Source: Paracoccaceae bacterium (GTDB lineage Bacteria; Pseudomonadota; Alphaproteobacteria; Rhodobacterales; Rhodobacteraceae). From it: 64,000 nt of DNA. The notes below the pieces were generated by a model. That model did no database searches. It was not told where the DNA came from and saw nothing but the letters and a program-made list of their open reading frames with translations. This document shows positions 33,123 through 42,006 of this stretch, piece after piece (the stretch's first letter is position 1; the number at the start of each line of letters is the position of its first letter). The stretch is taken from the NCBI GenBank assembly GCA_018222585.1, contig JAAFAB010000008.1, positions 62,001 to 126,000 of the forward strand. Direction: 5' to 3'. A program made the translations under genes and the position numbers.

Positions 33123-33163
33123 GCCCCGGCGCGTATCCTCCCCTTTGCGCGCCGGGGCCTTTT
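33123..33163 (+). terminator. Intercistronic hairpin after the binding-protein gene
   Basis: Perfect eleven-base arms GCCCCGGCGCG / CGCGCCGGGGC with a 14-base loop, followed by CTTTTG. It probably gives more binding-protein mRNA than permease mRNA, as in many ABC operons. Confidence 0.7.
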
Positions 33164-33193
33164 GCCCCCGTTTCTGCCGACAGGACCCGCCCC

Positions 33194-34015
33194 ATGTTCC
33201 GCAACACGCGCGAAGGTCTGGCCCTAGCCCTTCCGGCCGCCATCTTCTCGACGCTGCTCTTTCTCGTGCCTGTTGGCATCCTGCTGTCCGAAGCCTTCCG
33301 CTTCGAGGGCGGCTGGTCGCTGCAGGGTTATATCGACTTCTTCGCAACGCCCCTGAACCGCACCGTCTTCCTGCGCACGCTGAAGCTGGGCGCGCTGGTG
33401 GCGGGCACCGCTGCCGTGATCGGCTACGCCGCCGCCTTCTGCATCGTGAACCTCGGGCCGAGGGCGCGCGGCACCGTCTTCGGCATGGTCGTCCTGCCGC
33501 TGATGATCTCGCCGGTGGCGCGGACCTATGCCTGGATCGTCATCCTGGGCCGCACCGGTATCGTCAACGAGGCGATCACCGGCCTCGGCCTGTCCGACAC
33601 CCCGCTGCGCCTGCTGTTCACCGAGACCGCCGTCTTCCTCGGCCTGCTGCAGCTCTTCCTGCCGCTGATGATCATCTCGCTGGTTTCCGCGATGGAAAAC
33701 ATCCCCCGCGATGTCATCCCCGCCGCCCGCGTCCTCGGCGCAAGCTGGCTGGCGGTCTTCTTCAAGGTCATCCTGCCGCTGACCAAGGAGGGCCTCGTGA
33801 TCGGCGGCACCCTGGTCTTCACCGGCTCGCTGACCGCCTACATCACCCCCGCGATCCTCGGCGGCTCGAAGGTGCTGATGCTGGAAACGCTGCTCTACCA
33901 GCGGGTCAACGTCAGCAATGACTTCGTCTCGGCCTCGGTGATCGCGATGATCCTGATCGTCATGTCCTTCTCGGCGAACCTTCTGCTGAAGAAAATCGCC
34001 TCGGCCCGGAGCTAG
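33194..34015 (+). CDS. ABC transporter permease, PotB-like
   Basis: 273 residues with about six transmembrane helices. The EAA coupling loop is ENIPRDVIPAARVLGASWLAVFFKVILPL (about 175-205), contacting the ATPase. First permease of the importer; five bases before the second. Same family as spermidine/putrescine permeases. Confidence 0.92.
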   Translation: MFRNTREGLALALPAAIFSTLLFLVPVGILLSEAFRFEGGWSLQGYIDFFATPLNRTVFLRTLKLGALVAGTAAVIGYAAAFCIVNLGPRARGTVFGMVVLPLMISPVARTYAWIVILGRTGIVNEAITGLGLSDTPLRLLFTETAVFLGLLQLFLPLMIISLVSAMENIPRDVIPAARVLGASWLAVFFKVILPLTKEGLVIGGTLVFTGSLTAYITPAILGGSKVLMLETLLYQRVNVSNDFVSASVIAMILIVMSFSANLLLKKIASARS

Positions 34016-34020
34016 AGCCC

Positions 34021-34809
34021 ATGAACACCTCTTCCCGCCTGCTGGCCAACTGGGTGATCCTGGGGCTGACGCTGACCTTCCTGATCGGCCCCTTCCTGAT
34101 CATCATCCTCGCCGGTGCCTCGGATACCAGCTACCTGGCCTTTCCGCCCGAGGGGCTGACGCTGCGCTGGTATCTCAAGGTCTTCACCGTCGAGAGCTTC
34201 CGCGCCTCCTTCCTGCTGTCCATGGCGCTGGCCGTCTTCGGCACCCTGGCCGCGCTTCTGCTGGGCGTTCCGGCGGCCTATGCGCTGAACCGCTACGCCC
34301 TGCCCGGCGCCGAGACCGTGCGCACCGTGGTCGCCGCCCCGATCATCGTGCCCGGCATCATCGTCGGCCTCGCGCTGCTGCGCTACCTCGTGGTGCCGAC
34401 CGGCGTGACCGTCACCCTGGCGCTGTTCATGGCCCATACGGCGCTGGTGCTGCCCTACGCGGTGCGCGTGGTCTCGTCCTCGATGCACAACCTGCGCGCC
34501 GACATGGAAGAGGCCGCCGTCCTGCTGGGCTGCTCGCGCTTCCAGGCGTTCACCAAGGTGGTGCTGCCGAACATCCGGGGCGGCGTGCTGGCCGCCTTCA
34601 TCCTGGGCTTCGTGACCTCCTTCAACCAGGTGCCGGTGTCGCTGTTCCTGTCGGGCCCCGGGGTCCGCACCCTGCCCATCGACATGCTGGCCTACATGGA
34701 GATCACCTTCGACCCCTCCGTCGCCGCGCTCTCGGCCCTTCTGGCCTTCATGTCGCTCGCCATCGTCTTCGTCGCCGAGCGCCTGCTGGGATTCTCTCGT
34801 TATGTCTGA
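34021..34809 (+). CDS. ABC transporter permease, PotC-like
   Basis: 262 residues with six predicted transmembrane helices. EAA loop MEEAAVLLGCSRFQAFTKVVLP at about 163-184. Partner of the preceding permease. Its end overlaps the start of the ATPase gene by eight bases, showing translational coupling. Confidence 0.92.
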   Translation: MNTSSRLLANWVILGLTLTFLIGPFLIIILAGASDTSYLAFPPEGLTLRWYLKVFTVESFRASFLLSMALAVFGTLAALLLGVPAAYALNRYALPGAETVRTVVAAPIIVPGIIVGLALLRYLVVPTGVTVTLALFMAHTALVLPYAVRVVSSSMHNLRADMEEAAVLLGCSRFQAFTKVVLPNIRGGVLAAFILGFVTSFNQVPVSLFLSGPGVRTLPIDMLAYMEITFDPSVAALSALLAFMSLAIVFVAERLLGFSRYV

Positions 34810-35815
34810 TGCTTTCGTCCAACTCTCCGATGTCACCCTGATGTACGGCAAATCCGTTGCCGTGCCCGACCTCAACCTGTCGATCCGCGAAGGGGAACTG
34901 ATCTGCCTGCTCGGGCCCTCGGGCTGCGGCAAGACCACCACCATGCGCGCCATCGCCGGGCTGCTGGATCCGGCCTCGGGCAGCATCCACATCGACGGGC
35001 GCGACGTGACCCGGGTGCCGGCCAACAAGCGCGGCATCGGGCTGGTGTTCCAGAGCTACGCCCTGTTCCCGCACCTCAACGCCTTCGAGAACGTCGCCTT
35101 CGGCCTGCGCCTGCAGAAACTGCCCGAGGCCGAGATCCGCGAGCGCACCGAGGCCGGTCTGGCGACCGTCGGCCTTAAGGGCTACGACAAGCGCAAGCCG
35201 GCTGAGATGTCGGGCGGGCAACAGCAGCGCCTCGCGCTGGCGCGTTCGCTGGTGATGAAGCCCAAGGTGCTGCTGCTGGACGAGCCTCTGTCGAACCTCG
35301 ACGCCCGCCTGCGTCTTGAAATGCGCACCGAGCTGCAGCGGGTGCAGAAGGAAACCGGCGTCACCATGGTCTTCGTCACCCACGATCAGGCCGAGGCCCT
35401 GGCGCTGGCCGACCGCATCGTGCTGATGAAAGAGGGCAAGATCGAACAGCTCGGCACCCCCGCCGATCTCTATGCCCGCCCCGAAACCGCCTTCGCCGCC
35501 GAGTTCATGGGCTTCGAGAACATCTTCCGGGTGGAGGGCAGCAAGGTCGTCACCGACAGTGGCACGCTTGAGCTGGGCTTTGCCCCCGCAAGCCCGCTGC
35601 TGGCCTGGCGCCCCGATGGCGTGAGTGTCGGCAGCGGTCCGCATCAGGGCCGGGTGCTGGCGACCTCCTTCGCGGGAGCACATCGCGAATATGTCCTCGA
35701 CACCCCCCTCGGCCCGGTCAAGGCCGACGCCGCGATCGAGCTGCCCGAAGTGGCGATCGGCGAGACGCTGGCGTTCGACCTGCCCGAAGCCACCGCCCGC
35801 CCGCTCTCGGCATGA
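34802..35815 (+). CDS. ABC transporter ATP-binding protein, PotA/UgpC-like
   Basis: 337 residues. Walker A GPSGCGKTTT (about 37-46), signature MSGGQQQRLALAR, Walker B LLLDEPLSNLDA and the H-loop FVTHDQAEA. The C-terminal third (about 240-337) is an OB/TOBE regulatory domain. It drives the importer. The stop overlaps the nucleoside hydrolase start by four bases (ATGA). Confidence 0.95.
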   Translation: MSDAFVQLSDVTLMYGKSVAVPDLNLSIREGELICLLGPSGCGKTTTMRAIAGLLDPASGSIHIDGRDVTRVPANKRGIGLVFQSYALFPHLNAFENVAFGLRLQKLPEAEIRERTEAGLATVGLKGYDKRKPAEMSGGQQQRLALARSLVMKPKVLLLDEPLSNLDARLRLEMRTELQRVQKETGVTMVFVTHDQAEALALADRIVLMKEGKIEQLGTPADLYARPETAFAAEFMGFENIFRVEGSKVVTDSGTLELGFAPASPLLAWRPDGVSVGSGPHQGRVLATSFAGAHREYVLDTPLGPVKADAAIELPEVAIGETLAFDLPEATARPLSA

Positions 35816-36696
35816 GGGTCTGGGTCGACACCGACTACGGCTTCGATGACCTCTGGGCGCTGCTGGTGCTGCGGCACGGCGGCGTCGAGGTCTCCGGGAT
35901 CTCCCTCGTCGCGGGCAATGCGCCGCTGCCGCAGGTGGTGGCCAATGCCCGGGGCGCGACGGCGCACTACGGCTTCACGGCGCCACTGCACGCCGGTGCC
36001 GACCGCCCTCTGCAGCGCGCGCCCGAGACCGCCCAGCGGATCCTCGGCCCGCGCGGCATGACGAGCAGGGGCGGCTACCTGCCCGAGGGCGACGTGCCGC
36101 TGGCCTCGAAAGAGGCCGTGGCTGCGCTGGCCGGTTGGCTGATCACCGCAGAGGCGCCTCAGGTGCTGGCCCTCGGCCCGCTGACCAATATCGCTCGGCT
36201 GATACAACAGCACCCCGAGGCCGCCGCGCGCATCCGGCGCCTTGTCTGGATGGGCGGCAGCAACGGGCCGGGCAACCACTCGGCCCAGGCAGAGTTCAAC
36301 GCCCTGGCCGATCCCGAGGCCGCCGACGTGGTCGCCCGCGCCGGGCTGCCGCTGGACGTGGTCGACCTGATGGCCTGCCGGCAGGCGCGCTTCGGCCCCG
36401 CCGACATGCCCCGCTGCGAGGGCCTGACCGGCGATCTGCTGGGCGGTTACCTCGACATCGGCCTGTCCCGGGGCCGCGACGGCATGGCGATCTACGATCC
36501 CGTGGCCGCCCTTGCCCTGACCCGCCCGGAAGCGCTGGAGTTCCAGCCCCGCGCGATGCATGTATCCACCACCCCGGACGAGAGCTACGGGGCCACCACC
36601 TTCGACGCCACCGGACAGGGCCGCACGCGGCTGGCCACCGGCGTCGCCAGCAATGCCGCGCATCTCTGCCTCGATGCGCTGAGGACGGACGACTGA
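35812..36696 (+). CDS. Nucleoside hydrolase (inosine/uridine-preferring family)
   Basis: 294 residues. VDTDYGFDDLWALL is the Ca-binding DTDxxxDDxxAL start; GPLTNIARL and the MGGSNGPGNHSAQAEFNALADPEAA block carry the substrate and metal residues. It hydrolyses the N-glycosidic bond of ribonucleosides, giving free base and ribose. The signal-free N-terminus places it in the cytoplasm, acting on imported nucleosides. Overlaps the ATPase gene and sits one base before the adenine deaminase gene. Confidence 0.93.
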   Translation: MRVWVDTDYGFDDLWALLVLRHGGVEVSGISLVAGNAPLPQVVANARGATAHYGFTAPLHAGADRPLQRAPETAQRILGPRGMTSRGGYLPEGDVPLASKEAVAALAGWLITAEAPQVLALGPLTNIARLIQQHPEAAARIRRLVWMGGSNGPGNHSAQAEFNALADPEAADVVARAGLPLDVVDLMACRQARFGPADMPRCEGLTGDLLGGYLDIGLSRGRDGMAIYDPVAALALTRPEALEFQPRAMHVSTTPDESYGATTFDATGQGRTRLATGVASNAAHLCLDALRTDD

Positions 36697-36697
36697 C

Positions 36698-38461
36698 ATG
36701 GCCTTTCCCAAGGATCTCAACGACGCGCAGCTGCGCGCCCGCGCGGTGCGCGCCGCACGCGGGCTGGCGCCCTTCGACCTGCTGATCGAGGGGGCCGAGG
36801 TGCTGGACATGGTCACCGGGCGCCGCCGCGCCGCCGATGTCGGGCTGATCGGCCCCCTGGTCGCCTCGGTCCACGCCCCCGGCAGCCGCAGCGATGCGGA
36901 GGCGCGGCTGGACGCGCGCGGCCAGACCCTCGTGCCCGGGTTCATCGACACGCATATGCACGTGGAAAGCTCGATGGTCAGCCCGGCCGAATATGCCTCG
37001 GCGGTGGTGCCGCGCGGGGTGACCACGGCGCTCTGGGATCCGCATGAGCTGGCCAATGTGGCGGGGGAGGCGGGGCTTGGCTTTGCCTGCGACGTGGCCC
37101 GCGACCTGCCGCTGCGCCTGCTGCCGCTGGTGCCGACCTGCGTGCCCTCGGCGCCGGGCTACGAGGCCTCGGGGGCGGATTTCGACGCCGGGGTCGTGGC
37201 CCGCTGGCTGGCCCGCGACGACACCCATGGCGCGGCCGAGCTGATGACCATGCATCCGCTGCTGGACGGCGATCCGCGTGTTACCGGCATCGTGCAGGCC
37301 GGTCTGGACAGCGGCAAGCGAGTCTGTGGCCATGGCCGGGGCCTGACCGGCGGAGACCTCGCCGGTTTCGCCGCCGCCGGGGTCGAGACGGATCACGAGC
37401 TGACCTCGGCTGCCGACCTGCTGGCCAAGCTGGAAGCCGGCTTCACCATCGAGCTGCGCGGCTCGCACGCCCATCTGCTGCCCGAGTTCGCCGAGGCCCT
37501 GCTGGAACTGGGCGAGTTGCCGCAGGTGGTGACGCTCTGCACCGATGACGTCTTCCCCGACGACCTGCTGCACCGGGGCGGGCTGGACGCGGTGATCCGC
37601 ACGCTGATCGACTGCGGGCTGCCGCCGCTCTGGGCCTATCGCGCCGCCACGCTGAACGCCGCGACCCGGATCGGACGGCCAGACCTTGGGCTGATCGCCC
37701 CGGGCCGCCGCGCCGATATCGTGCTGCTGAGCGACGTTGCGGGCGTCACCGCCTCAGCGGTGATCGCGGACGGCAGGCTGGTCGCGCGCGATGGCGCCCT
37801 GCTGGCCCCTGCGCCGCGCCTTGCCGCCCCTGCCGCCCTGCGCGACACGATGAAGCTGGCCCCGCTGACCCCTGCCGATTTCGAGATCCCGGCGACCGGC
37901 AGCAGCGCCCGTATCGCCACCCTCTCGAAACCCCGCTTTCCCGAGTGGGGAGAGCGCGAGGTGCCCGTTTCGGACGGCCGGCTCGCGCTGCCCGGGGACA
38001 TGATCCGCATGGCCGTGGTCAACCGCCACGGCGCCGGCACCCCGGTGCGCCTGGCCTTCCTGGAGAACTGGGGCAGCTGGCGCGGTGCCTTTGCCACCAG
38101 CGTCAGCCATGACAGCCACAACCTGACCCTCTTCGGGCGCGACCCCGCCGACCTGGCCGCCGCCGGCAATGCCCTGCGCGAGGCGGGCGGCGGGCTGGCC
38201 GTGGCCGAGAGCGGCCGGGTCACGCATCTTCTGGCGCTGCCGACAGCCGGGCTTTACAGCGACGCGCCTCTGGCCGAGGTCGCCGCCACCTTCACCGCCC
38301 TGCGCGAGGCCATGGACAGGCTGGTCGACTGGCAACCGCCCTACCTGGTCTTCAAGGCGCTGTTCGGCGCTTCGCTGGTCTGCAACCCCGGGCCGCGCCT
38401 CAGCGACGTGGGGCTGGTCGATCCCTTCGCGCAGCGGGTGCTGACCTCGCTCCTGCTCTAG
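36698..38461 (+). CDS. ade: Adenine deaminase
   Basis: 587 residues, amidohydrolase superfamily. LVPGFIDTHMHVESSM contains the first metal His pair; HGRGLTGGDLAGFAAAGVETDHELTS has the next His and the catalytic region; TLCTDDVFPDD has the metal Asp. The C-terminal domain (about 400-587) is typical of Ade. It converts adenine to hypoxanthine and ammonia. With the nucleoside hydrolase it would degrade imported adenosine to hypoxanthine. Last gene of the operon. Confidence 0.95.
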   Translation: MAFPKDLNDAQLRARAVRAARGLAPFDLLIEGAEVLDMVTGRRRAADVGLIGPLVASVHAPGSRSDAEARLDARGQTLVPGFIDTHMHVESSMVSPAEYASAVVPRGVTTALWDPHELANVAGEAGLGFACDVARDLPLRLLPLVPTCVPSAPGYEASGADFDAGVVARWLARDDTHGAAELMTMHPLLDGDPRVTGIVQAGLDSGKRVCGHGRGLTGGDLAGFAAAGVETDHELTSAADLLAKLEAGFTIELRGSHAHLLPEFAEALLELGELPQVVTLCTDDVFPDDLLHRGGLDAVIRTLIDCGLPPLWAYRAATLNAATRIGRPDLGLIAPGRRADIVLLSDVAGVTASAVIADGRLVARDGALLAPAPRLAAPAALRDTMKLAPLTPADFEIPATGSSARIATLSKPRFPEWGEREVPVSDGRLALPGDMIRMAVVNRHGAGTPVRLAFLENWGSWRGAFATSVSHDSHNLTLFGRDPADLAAAGNALREAGGGLAVAESGRVTHLLALPTAGLYSDAPLAEVAATFTALREAMDRLVDWQPPYLVFKALFGASLVCNPGPRLSDVGLVDPFAQRVLTSLLL

Positions 38462-38560
38462 CCGGGATCCTTCACGACTAGTCATGGCCGGGATCGCGAA
38501 TGGTCATTGGAGCCGGCGCGCATTCCGGCCTAGGCTGGTCCCCGACAGAGAGGACCGCCG

Positions 38561-39319
38561 ATGGAGATCGCCCGCACGGCCCTGCTTCTGGGGATCGGAG
38601 TTCTTGGCGGAGCCTGGAACGCCGTGGCCGGGGGCGCGACGCTGTTCACCTTTCCGGCGCTGATCGCGGCGGGACTGCCGCCGGTGGTGGCCAATGCCAC
38701 CAACTACCTCGCCCTGCTGCCCTCCAATGCCGCCGCCCTGCCGGCCTATGCGCCCGAGTTGCGCCGCATCGGGCGGGCGCTTCCGCCGCTGGTGCTGCTT
38801 TCCGGGCTTGGCGCGCTGGTCGGCGCGCTGCTGCTGCTGCGTTCCGACCCGGCGGTCTTCGTGGTCCTGATCCCCTTCCTGATCCTCTTCGCCACGCTGC
38901 TCTTCGCCTTCGGCGACGCCCTGCGCCGTCGCCTGCTGCTCCGCATGGGCGAAACCCGCAGCCGCGGCCTGGTGCTGGCGGCACTGGCGCTGTTCTCGGT
39001 CTACGGAGGCTATTTCGGCGCCGGGTTGGGGATCATCCTGCTGGCGATCGCGCAAGTGCTGGGCTTCACCGACTTCCACCGCGCCAATGCGGTGAAGAAC
39101 CTGCTGGCCACCAGCTTTACCCTGGTGGGCATCCTGGTCTTCGGCCTGGGTGGCCTGATCGCCTGGCCCGAGGCGCTGGTGATGATGGCAGGCAGCACGG
39201 CGGGCGGCTACGCCGGCGGTCGCCTGGCCCGTCGGGTCAACCCGGAGTGGCTGCGCGGCGCGGTGATCGCCTTCGGCCTGCTGCTCTCGGCCGTCTACTT
39301 CCTGCGCACCTTCGGCTAA
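38561..39319 (+). CDS. TSUP family (TauE/SafE) anion transporter
   Basis: 252 residues with about eight transmembrane helices. GGAWNAVAGGATLFTFPALIAAGLPPVVANATN and FGAGLGIILLAIAQVLGFTDFHRANAVKNLLA are the two family half-repeats. Exports or imports small organic acids or sulfur anions; substrate unknown. AGAGGAC lies before ATG 38561. It may be transcribed after ade (99 bases away) or on its own. Confidence 0.9.
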   Translation: MEIARTALLLGIGVLGGAWNAVAGGATLFTFPALIAAGLPPVVANATNYLALLPSNAAALPAYAPELRRIGRALPPLVLLSGLGALVGALLLLRSDPAVFVVLIPFLILFATLLFAFGDALRRRLLLRMGETRSRGLVLAALALFSVYGGYFGAGLGIILLAIAQVLGFTDFHRANAVKNLLATSFTLVGILVFGLGGLIAWPEALVMMAGSTAGGYAGGRLARRVNPEWLRGAVIAFGLLLSAVYFLRTFG

Positions 39320-39406
39320 CATCGCCGCGCCGGGAACCCGAAGGGGGTCCGATGGTGACGCCGCGGCACAGGCGACATGACCCCACCCTCGCCGCGCCAG
39401 TCCCGC

Positions 39407-41077
39407 TCAGCCGCCCTGCGCCGCGGCGCGGATCTCGCTGAGGCTCATCGCCGGGGTCATCGCCTCGGGGTCGATCATGATCTCCAGCACCGCCGGCCCC
39501 TGCCAAGCATCGGCCCGGGCCCATGCGGCGGCGAAATCCCCGGTCCGCTCGACCCTTTCGCCATAGGCGCCATAGGCCCGCGCCAGGGCGGTGAAATCCG
39601 GGTTCCCGGCGCTGAGGTCGGTGCCCGAGACGCGGCCCGGATAGTTGCGTTCCTGGTGCATCCGGATCGTCGCCAGCATCCCGTTGTTGAGGATCAGCAC
39701 CCGGATCTTCAGCCCGTGCGCCTTCGCCGTCGCCAGTTCGGTACAGGTCATCTGGAAGTCGCCGTCCCCGGCGATGCAGACCACCGTCGCCTCGGGCCGG
39801 GCGAAGGCCGAGGCGAGGGCGGCAGGGATCCCGTAGCCCATCGAGCCGCAGACCGGCGCCACCTGGGTGCCGAACTGCCGGTACCGGTGGAAGCGGTGCA
39901 GCCAGACGGCGAAGTTGCCGGCGCCATTGGTATAGATCGTGTCCTCGGGCAGGTTGGCATCCAGCCAGGCCATGATCTCGCACATCTGGATCGCGCCGGG
40001 GCTGGTCCGGGGGGCGGTCCAGCCCTCGTAGTCGGCCCGGGCCTCGGCGCAAAGCTGGCCGGAGCGCCCGGTCAGCGGACCGTCGGCCGCCAGCGCCTCG
40101 ACGAAGGCCGCCGGGCTGCTGACCACGCCAAGCTCGGGCTGGTAGACATGGCCGATGTCGTCGGCCCCAGGGTAGACATGAATGAGGCGCTGTTTCGGCA
40201 GCGGGCTGTCCATGATCGTGTAACCGTTGGTGCCGATCTCGCCCAGCCGGGCGCCGAGGACCAGCAGCACGTCGGCGGCCTCGACCCGCGCCAGCAGCTT
40301 CGGATTGGCGCCGAGGCCGATCTCTCCGATGTAGCTGGGGCTCTGGTTGTCCATCAGGTGCTGGCGGCGGAAGGAGGCGGCGACGGGCAGGCCGCTCTGT
40401 TCGGCGAAGGCGCGGAGGCCTGCGACCGCCTCGGCGGTCCAGCCCGCCCCGCCCAGCAGGATCACCGGACGCTCGGCCCCGGCCAGCGCGGCGCGCACGG
40501 CAGAGACGGCCGCGGGCGTCGGGCCATTGGCAGGGGCCACCGCATAGCGTCCGTCCGCGACCTCGGCCTGGTCGTGCAGCATGTCCTCGGGCAGCGGGAT
40601 CACCACCGGGCCGGGGCGGCCCGCGAGCGCCAGCTGGAAGGCGCGGGTGACGTACTCGGAGGTCCGTGAGGCGTCGTCCAGCTGCAGCACCGCCTTGGCC
40701 TGGGTGGCGAACATGCGGCGGTAGTCGATTTCCTGGAACGCCTCGCGGGTCAGCACGTCGCGCGGATTCTGGCCGATGAACATCAGCATCGGCGTGGAAT
40801 CCTGCGAGGCCACATGCAGCCCGGATGAGGCATTGGTCGATCCCGGCCCGCGCGAGCAGAACAGCACGCCGGGCCGCCCGGTCAGCTTGCCGTAGGCTTC
40901 GGCCATCATCGCCGCGCCGCCCTCGTGGCGGCAGGTCACCAGCTCGATCGAGGGGGTATCGGCCAGGGCATCGAGCACCGCCAGGAAGCTCTCGCCCGGC
41001 ACGCAGAAGACGCGGTCGACGCCCTGGATCACCAACTGGTCGACGAGGATGCGGGCGGCGGTACGGGAGGCGGTCAT
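39407..41077 (-). CDS. Thiamine diphosphate-dependent enzyme, acetolactate-synthase-like
   Basis: 556 residues in the three domains of the family: pyrimidine-binding with the catalytic Glu (CRHEGGAAMMAEAYG, about 49-63), central Rossmann-like (about 185-320) and diphosphate-binding with the Mg motif GDGDFQMTCTELATAKAH...NN (about 443-465). Homologous to acetolactate synthase catalytic subunits and related decarboxylases, but no regulatory subunit or ilv genes are near, so it is not safe to call IlvB. GGAG lies seven bases before the ATG. Convergent with the TSUP gene. Confidence 0.9.
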   Translation of the reverse strand: MTASRTAARILVDQLVIQGVDRVFCVPGESFLAVLDALADTPSIELVTCRHEGGAAMMAEAYGKLTGRPGVLFCSRGPGSTNASSGLHVASQDSTPMLMFIGQNPRDVLTREAFQEIDYRRMFATQAKAVLQLDDASRTSEYVTRAFQLALAGRPGPVVIPLPEDMLHDQAEVADGRYAVAPANGPTPAAVSAVRAALAGAERPVILLGGAGWTAEAVAGLRAFAEQSGLPVAASFRRQHLMDNQSPSYIGEIGLGANPKLLARVEAADVLLVLGARLGEIGTNGYTIMDSPLPKQRLIHVYPGADDIGHVYQPELGVVSSPAAFVEALAADGPLTGRSGQLCAEARADYEGWTAPRTSPGAIQMCEIMAWLDANLPEDTIYTNGAGNFAVWLHRFHRYRQFGTQVAPVCGSMGYGIPAALASAFARPEATVVCIAGDGDFQMTCTELATAKAHGLKIRVLILNNGMLATIRMHQERNYPGRVSGTDLSAGNPDFTALARAYGAYGERVERTGDFAAAWARADAWQGPAVLEIMIDPEAMTPAMSLSEIRAAAQGG

Positions 41078-41223
41078 CAGGGGTCTCCAGGGCGTTCAAA
41101 GGGCTGCGGCGGTGCGGGCCGCTGAGCCCTCCGCCGGAGCTGCAGCCTATCGGCCCCCTTCCGGCGCGTCCATCGCGAAGGCCCTCGCGCAGGCTGGCCG
41201 ACGCAGACCCGGGCGGGCGGCCC

Positions 41224-42006
41224 TCAGCCCGGCAGCACCCAGACCGAGCCGTTGCCGGGGTGGCGGGCGATCAGCGGCTCGATGCCGTAGACGGCCCGGA
41301 TCCGCTCGGCGGTCAGCACCTCTTCGGGTGGCCCCTCGGCGGCCAGCCGGCCCCGGTCCATCAGGCAGAGCCGGTCGCAGTACATCGCCGCCAGGTTGAG
41401 ATCGTGCAGGGCGGCGATGACGGTGATACCGCTGTCCTTCAGGAACTGCAGCAGGGCGATCTGGTGGCGCAGGTCGAGGTGGTTCGTCGGCTCGTCCAGC
41501 ACCAGCACCTGCGGCTGCTGCACCAGGGCGCGGGCCAGCAGCACGCGCTGCCGCTCTCCGCCCGAGAGGGTGCGGAAGGGCCGGTCCTGCAGGGTCTCCA
41601 GCCGCTGCAGGGCCAGGGCGGCGCCGATCAGCGCGGCGTCATGGGGCAGGTCGGGCTCCAGCAGAGCCTTGTGGGCCGAGCGCCCCATGGCCACCACGTC
41701 GCGTACCGTCAGCGGGAAGTCGGCCGGCATGTCCTGCAGCACCGCGCCGACATGGCGCGCCACCCAGGCAGCGGGGCGCTTCCAGACGTCCTCACCGTTG
41801 ACCAGCACGCGGCCGGTCTCGGGGCGGCTCATCCGGTAGACCGCGCGCAGCAGCGAGGACTTGCCCGCCCCGTTCGGCCCCAGCAGGCCCATCATCTGCC
41901 CCGGCGCCACCTGCAGCGAGATGTCCCGCACCAGCGCGGTCTCGCCGGCGCGCAGGCTGACGCCCTCGATGTCGAGGCGGGCGGGCGGGATCAGCGGCGC
42001 GCTCAT
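41224..42006 (-). CDS. ABC importer ATP-binding protein, FecE/BtuD type
   Basis: 260 residues. Walker A GLLGPNGAGKSSLL, signature LSGGERQRVLLARAL, Walker B VLVLDEPTNHLD and the H-loop AALHDLNLA. The family powers uptake of iron-siderophores, heme or vitamin B12. It overlaps the permease gene by four bases. Being under a cobalamin riboswitch it is likely a cobamide importer ATPase. Confidence 0.93.
   Translation of the reverse strand: MSAPLIPPARLDIEGVSLRAGETALVRDISLQVAPGQMMGLLGPNGAGKSSLLRAVYRMSRPETGRVLVNGEDVWKRPAAWVARHVGAVLQDMPADFPLTVRDVVAMGRSAHKALLEPDLPHDAALIGAALALQRLETLQDRPFRTLSGGERQRVLLARALVQQPQVLVLDEPTNHLDLRHQIALLQFLKDSGITVIAALHDLNLAAMYCDRLCLMDRGRLAAEGPPEEVLTAERIRAVYGIEPLIARHPGNGSVWVLPG

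Noticed and set aside
39407-41077. Acetolactate synthase IlvB
   Set aside because: The general fold fits, but there is no ilvN or branched-chain gene nearby and the family has many other activities.
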